Under the pieces are notes generated by a model that saw nothing but the letters and a program-made list of their open reading frames with translations, was not told the origin of the DNA and did not search any database. A stretch of 64,000 bases of DNA, taken from the NCBI RefSeq assembly GCF_009498235.1, contig NZ_CP044205.1:1623501-1687500 (forward strand). The letters are read 5' to 3'. The stretch comes from Candidatus Methylospira mobilis. GTDB taxonomy: Bacteria > Pseudomonadota > Gammaproteobacteria > Methylococcales > Methylococcaceae. Below are positions 59,849 through 64,000 of this stretch, in pieces (the first letter of the stretch is position 1; every line of letters starts with the position of its first letter). The position numbers were made by a program, and so were the translations under genes.

Positions 59849-60264
59849 CAGCCCGCTAAACATAGAGATACCTCACGGGGCGCGTTCCCGCGTACCGCTT
59901 TATCCTGATGGGGCAAAGCGCTCGTCTCGTCATGTTGCCGGCAACTTTTCGGTACATTTGTCCGGAGCCTCGATCCTTCAGTTAATCCGCTCGCGGTGAA
60001 CATGTCGAGCCGTGGGCGGATTAACTATCAAGACGTCAGGCTGTTTCACTCATCCGTCTACAGGTTCAAATCCTGTTCTGAACGAAGCGTAAGAAACGAA
60101 TGGCAATCCTAGAGAGGCAGTAGTAGCTGCTACTTTTCCTCGTAAATGCTCGGGAATCTGGAAACTCTGCTCCGGTTTTAACGGCTTACGCCGTGACAAC
60201 CTGCAATTCGCCGGATTTGATGGTAATCTTCATCATCGTTAATATTGGGTTGATTCTGGTGAAT
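59849..60264. other. intergenic region with inverted repeat and tRNA-like arm
   Basis: About 415 bp without a gene. A perfect 10-bp inverted repeat, GTTAATCCGC (59981-59990) and GCGGATTAAC (60016-60025), flanks a 25-nt loop. A T-arm-like stem (ACAGG/CCTGT around TTCAAAT, 60060-60076) occurs nearby but no complete tRNA cloverleaf could be drawn. Confidence 0.45.
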
Positions 60265-62976
60265 ATGTCTACTTTGGCGGCTCGCGTCGCTCAGCGCTGT
60301 GCCCTGCATCCCTGGAGGGTGCTGTCGATAGCTTTGATCCTGTCGGTTCTGGCCGCGTGGGCGACGGCCCACTTGCCGGTTTATACCTCGCGTCAGGCTT
60401 TATTGCCAAAAAACAATGCGGTTTCGGATCGATTCGACCGCTTTCTGGCGAAATTCGGCGCGGCTTCCGATCTGATTGTGGTGGTGGAAGGCGCCGACTC
60501 CGATGTGCTGGATGGCTACGCGCGCGAACTGGCGGTGCGTTTACGCAAGGCGCCGGAAATTGCGCAGGCGTCGGATCGCGTGGACATGCAGTTTTTCGCC
60601 GATCACGCCTATCTGATGGCGCCGCCCGAACAACTGAATCGTTTGATGCAGTTTCTGGCCGAGCAACCGGCACCATCTTCCAGAGCCGGTAAAACGGAAA
60701 TACAAACGTTGTTGGCGCAGGCGGAGGTCTGGCTAAAGACGCATCCCGAGCCCTCCATGGACAGCGTGGATATTAAAATGGCGGAGGCCGCACTGGCCGG
60801 CGTGGATTTTCTGCTCGGTCAATGGCAGGAATGGCTGGCGGTGGATACCCCGCCGCTGGAACTGGATCTTGCCAAAGCTCCGGGCGACAGCGGTGCGCTG
60901 GAAGGGCGTTTCGCATCGCGCGACGGACGCATGCAGTTTGTATTCGTGCACCCGGCGAAGTCGGTAGAGGAGTTCGAATCGCTGGAGATTTTCATGAATA
61001 AAGTCAAAGCGGCTTCTGTCGCATTGACGGAAGACTATCGTCAGCAAGGTCTGGAAGTGCCTGTGGTCGGGTTTACCGGGTTGCCCGCCATCGAATACGA
61101 AGAGCATATCAATATTCACAAGGATATTATCCTGGTGGTATGCACTTCGGCGGTCTTGATTTTGTTGCTGATTCTGCTGGTTGCGCGCAGCGTGCGCTGG
61201 GCGTTGATCATCTTCGTGCCGATGGGGCTGGGCGTCTTGTGGAGCCTGGGGCTGGCCTTGTTTACGGTAGGGCATCTGACGCTGATTACCTCCGGTTTTA
61301 TTGCGATACTTTTCGGATTGGGTGCTGATTACGGTATTTTTACCTCGTCGCGCATCGCTGAGGAGCGTGCAGCGGGGCAGCCGCTGGAGACGGCTATCGG
61401 GCGTGGCATCGGTGCGTCGTTTCATGCGGTTTTGACAGCGGGTGGCGCTTCGCTGCTGATTTTTTGCGCGCTTGCTACGGTTGATTTCGTTGGTTTTTCC
61501 GAGTTGGGCCTGATAGCCGCCAAAGGCGTGTTGCTGATACTGTTGAGCACCTTGTTGGTGCAACCGGCGCTGTATGCCTTGCTGCCGCCGCGTATTTCCT
61601 CACGCGCCGCACAAGCGCCCGCATCGGTAACGTTGCCCAAATGGCTGAGACACGGGCGTTACCCGGCTAAGCTCGCCGGCATCATCGTCGGCGTGGCGTT
61701 GTTGACTGCAGCTTTGGGCTTGTGGCGCGGTTTTGCCATTCCGTTCGATTATGATGTGCTGGCGCTGCTGCCGGCCGATTCTCAGGCCGCGCATTATCAG
61801 CGCCGCATGGTGGCGGAAAGCGACTATCAGGCCGAAGTGGTTATATTTACCGCGCCGGATGTGGCTGAGGCGCGGCGCATTACCCAGGATGCGGAAAAAC
61901 TGACCAGTTTTGCCAAGGTGCAATCCATCGCCTCTTTGTTTCCTGCCGATGCCGGCGCGCGCGCCGCGAAAGCCCATGATATAGCGCGTCAAATAAATCA
62001 GGGGCAATGGGCGGAAAGGGTGGATACGCTGACTAGGGAAGGGCTGCCAGTCGCGGCGATGGCGAGTCTGGGGCGGGTTTTGGCAGGCTTCGAAACCTGG
62101 ATAGATGCGACCCAGGAACTGGCGTTTTCTTCCGGTCAGACCAGCCTGGTGGAGCGGCTGGAGTCGATACGCGGGCGTTTAAGCTCGCTGCAGGCCGCTG
62201 TGATCCAGGGAGAAAGTGCGCGTCTGCGTACCGAAATGTTTTGGCGTGCCGTGCTGAAATGGGGCGGGCAAGCCGTCAATATCCTGTCCCGCTGGCAGAG
62301 CGCCGCGCCGGTTTTGCCGTCCGATCTGCCGCTTTCGATACACGATCGCTTTTTCGCCCAGGATGGCACTGTGGCGGTTTACGCCTTTCCTGCCCAGACG
62401 GTTTATGTGCCGGAAAATCTCGACCGCTTGATGAAGGATGCCTATCAGGTATCCCCGGAGGCTACCGGTTTTCCGGCCACGCATCAGATGTTCGCGGTGG
62501 CCGCAGTACAGGGGTTCGTACGCGGGACGCTGCTGGCGGCCGGCGTGTGTCTGCTGTGGATCATGCTGGTGGTGCGCCGCCCGAAAGGCGTTGTTTTGGC
62601 GGCGCTGCCGCTGTTGATCGGCGGTGGCTGGATGCTGGGCTTGATGTACGTTTGCGGAATAAGTTACAACTACGCCAATATTATTGCGTTGCCGCTGGTA
62701 ATGGCGCTGGCGGTGGATTACGGCGTCTGGTTTAATCATCGCTGGACGGAACTGACGGATCGCACGCCGTTTGAAATCAGCCTGATATCCGGGCGGGTTA
62801 TCGGTCTGGCTGCCGGCACAGAACTGGCGGGACTGGGTGCGATCATGCTGGCGCATTACCGTGGTATATCCAGTCTGGGTAAAGATATCACGCTGGGTCT
62901 GATTTGTTGTTTGCTGGCTACCTTCGTCGTTGCGCCGGCGATAGGTCAATTTCTTGATCGAAAGAGGAAATCATGA
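60265..62976 (+). CDS. MMPL/RND-family inner-membrane exporter
   Basis: A 903-residue transporter of the MMPL branch of RND proteins. The two halves are alike: TM1, a periplasmic loop of about 200 residues, then five membrane helices. Landmarks are SGFIAILFGLGADYGIFTSS and, in the second half, YANIIALPLVMALAVDYGVW, both with the TM4 Asp-containing GADYG/AVDYG motifs for proton coupling. Unlike AcrB types it works without a separate C-terminal channel. Substrate unknown; MMPL members move lipids or hopanoids. ATG 60265 is preferred over GTG 60193. It overlaps the PhnD-like gene by 4 bp. Confidence 0.87.
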   Translation: MSTLAARVAQRCALHPWRVLSIALILSVLAAWATAHLPVYTSRQALLPKNNAVSDRFDRFLAKFGAASDLIVVVEGADSDVLDGYARELAVRLRKAPEIAQASDRVDMQFFADHAYLMAPPEQLNRLMQFLAEQPAPSSRAGKTEIQTLLAQAEVWLKTHPEPSMDSVDIKMAEAALAGVDFLLGQWQEWLAVDTPPLELDLAKAPGDSGALEGRFASRDGRMQFVFVHPAKSVEEFESLEIFMNKVKAASVALTEDYRQQGLEVPVVGFTGLPAIEYEEHINIHKDIILVVCTSAVLILLLILLVARSVRWALIIFVPMGLGVLWSLGLALFTVGHLTLITSGFIAILFGLGADYGIFTSSRIAEERAAGQPLETAIGRGIGASFHAVLTAGGASLLIFCALATVDFVGFSELGLIAAKGVLLILLSTLLVQPALYALLPPRISSRAAQAPASVTLPKWLRHGRYPAKLAGIIVGVALLTAALGLWRGFAIPFDYDVLALLPADSQAAHYQRRMVAESDYQAEVVIFTAPDVAEARRITQDAEKLTSFAKVQSIASLFPADAGARAAKAHDIARQINQGQWAERVDTLTREGLPVAAMASLGRVLAGFETWIDATQELAFSSGQTSLVERLESIRGRLSSLQAAVIQGESARLRTEMFWRAVLKWGGQAVNILSRWQSAAPVLPSDLPLSIHDRFFAQDGTVAVYAFPAQTVYVPENLDRLMKDAYQVSPEATGFPATHQMFAVAAVQGFVRGTLLAAGVCLLWIMLVVRRPKGVVLAALPLLIGGGWMLGLMYVCGISYNYANIIALPLVMALAVDYGVWFNHRWTELTDRTPFEISLISGRVIGLAAGTELAGLGAIMLAHYRGISSLGKDITLGLICCLLATFVVAPAIGQFLDRKRKS

Positions 62977-63848
62977 GGTTTGATAGTTTGTCGGGTTTGA
63001 CGCGATGCCGGGCGTTGTGGGCGGCGCTTCTGTTGTCGATTGCAATGGCGGCTGGTGCCGAGCCGGTACCGGTTCTGGTGTGTTATCCCGGTGGTCCGGT
63101 CAATGAAAACGACGCGCGCGCTTCCATGGATGAAATGTTGCGCGTGATCGAACGTCTGGGGCAGTGGCCGGCTCAGCAGTTTACCAGTTTATTCAGCAGC
63201 AGCCTGTCGGAATGCAAACAGTTATTCGACGACAAACGCCCTGGTTTCTCGATACTCTCATTGGGGTTATATCTCGAACGGCGGGAAAAATATGATCTGA
63301 TACCGCTGGTGCGTCCGCGTATTAATGGAGAAAGCAGCGAGCGTTACCGCGTAATGGCGCAACCCGGTAAATTCGATGGTATCGATGCCTTGAAAGGAAA
63401 ATCGCTGGGTGGTACGCCGCTCGACGACGCCGATTTTGTCAGCCGGATCGTGTTCGAAGGGCGCTACCCTGTATTGAGCTTTTTCGAGCCGAAACCTACG
63501 CGCATGGCGCTGAAGTCTATACGCGCCGTGGCGAAAGGGGAGCTGGATGCGGTGCTGTTGAATCAACAGCAATATGATGCGCTGCCCGCGCTGAAATTGA
63601 ATAGTCCCTTGGCCGTCATATACGAATCGGATGCGATTCCGCTGATCGGCGTGGTAGCCGATAAAACACGGACGCAGCCGCAAGAACGCGAACGTTTTGC
63701 CAAGGCGATGAACAGCCTGTGCGCCGATGCGGAAGGCGCCAGATTATGCGCGCTTTTTGGCGTGGATGCGTTTGTAGGTGTAGAACCTTCGATTTATAGC
63801 GAGGTGATAAAACGATGGAATCCAAACAACAAGGCAGCGGGTCAATGA
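62973..63848 (+). CDS. PhnD-like periplasmic substrate-binding protein
   Basis: A 291-residue secreted protein (signal about 1-29, ending AGA). The fold pattern of a type 2 periplasmic binding protein is seen: KGKSLGGTPLDDADFVSRIV, AVAKGELDAVLLNQQQYDAL. The closest group by eye is the PhnD/phosphate-phosphonate-like family. No ABC permease or ATPase is nearby. It is translationally coupled to the MMPL exporter (4-bp overlap) and to the following lipoprotein, which suggests that it hands a ligand to, or takes it from, the exporter complex rather than serving ABC uptake. Confidence 0.75.
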   Translation: MRFDSLSGLTRCRALWAALLLSIAMAAGAEPVPVLVCYPGGPVNENDARASMDEMLRVIERLGQWPAQQFTSLFSSSLSECKQLFDDKRPGFSILSLGLYLERREKYDLIPLVRPRINGESSERYRVMAQPGKFDGIDALKGKSLGGTPLDDADFVSRIVFEGRYPVLSFFEPKPTRMALKSIRAVAKGELDAVLLNQQQYDALPALKLNSPLAVIYESDAIPLIGVVADKTRTQPQERERFAKAMNSLCADAEGARLCALFGVDAFVGVEPSIYSEVIKRWNPNNKAAGQ

Positions 63849-64000
63849 CTCTGTTCCGGATTTATAGACCTGTTTACCGTTGCGCTCTGGTGCTGTTGCT
63901 GATTCAGACGGCGGCTTGCTCGATGTTTACCAGGGGCAGCGGGATATCCCAGGCGTCGGGACAGCATGATGCGCGCTGTAACGATATGGAAGTCGGACGG
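63845..64000 (+). CDS. lipoprotein, third gene of the exporter operon (5' part)
   Basis: The first 52 codons of a gene cut by the window end. The start ATG overlaps the stop of the PhnD-like gene (ATGA). A lipoprotein signal is clear (YRCALVLLLIQTAAC, lipobox AAC), so the product should be a lipoprotein. The visible mature part is Ser/Gly-rich. Too little remains to name a family. Confidence 0.7.
   Translation, partial: MTLFRIYRPVYRCALVLLLIQTAACSMFTRGSGISQASGQHDARCNDMEVGR

Noticed and set aside
60011-60092. Possible tRNA gene: a T-arm-like ACAGG-TTCAAAT-CCTGT
   Set aside because: No matching acceptor stem, D arm or paired anticodon stem could be drawn upstream, and no CCA-like end. A tRNA scan would settle it.

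Overview
This window comes from a motile, Gram-negative proteobacterium. A betaproteobacterium (a sulfur- or iron-oxidising relative of the Nitrosomonadales/Gallionellales) fits best; a gammaproteobacterial methylotroph is not excluded. The clues are the chemotaxis order cheY-cheA-cheW-mcp-cheW-cheR-cheD-cheB-cheY-cheZ, the paired stators motC-motD beside fliA, a FleN whose P-loop is lost, and a flavocytochrome c sulfide dehydrogenase pair. The placement is inferred from gene content and order only.

Layout. 1-21.3 kb is a flagellar locus. A leftward flgB-flgC (cut by the window edge) diverges from flgA-flgM-flgN. A leftward flhB-flhA-flhF-fleN-fliA-motC-motD operon follows, then a rightward flgD-to-flgL block. 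A consensus sigma-28 promoter precedes flgM and a good one precedes flgK. 21.6-33.1 kb is a complete chemotaxis operon ending with fliW: two CheY proteins, CheA with two P2-like modules, two CheW, one PAS-containing MCP, CheR, CheD, CheB and CheZ, plus a second helical protein carrying the CheZ-type D-x-x-x-Q motif. 33.5-35.1 kb holds a small lipoprotein gene and a graveyard of insertion-sequence remnants (IS110-type and IS3-type).

35.4-40.1 kb is the most interesting accessory region. It is a compact leftward set coding a free carrier protein, a condensation-domain-like protein, a stand-alone adenylation enzyme whose pocket residues read D-L-F-Y-L-A-L-V-C-K, and an acyl-CoA-dehydrogenase-like flavoenzyme that keeps the isovaleryl-CoA-dehydrogenase-type catalytic Glu. 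This is the three-protein logic that turns L-proline into pyrrole-2-carboxyl-S-carrier protein in pyoluteorin, prodigiosin and coumermycin pathways, here joined to a stand-alone condensation-like acyltransferase and no visible polyketide synthase.

40.4-49.2 kb has fccB-fccA, a YcxB-like membrane protein, an ABC-F ATPase, a universal stress protein, a secreted metallophosphoesterase and the glycogen debranching enzyme glgX. 49.2-53 kb is a second scrambled area: a PAP2-like fragment fused in frame to an IS91-type transposase tail, an attC-like hairpin, and a Vps62-like protein with seven nearly identical 51-residue FG-GAP repeats. 53-58.9 kb is housekeeping: nudE-like, hemE, aroB, aroK, a TrmH-family methyltransferase, a DUF815 ATPase and rluE. 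59.5-64 kb has a free CZB-domain protein and an operon of an MMPL/RND exporter, a PhnD-like binding protein and a lipoprotein cut by the window end.

Two flagellar axial proteins, FlgE and FlgK, carry the same Ala/Thr-rich insert, which suggests transfer of an intragenic module between hook and hook-junction genes.
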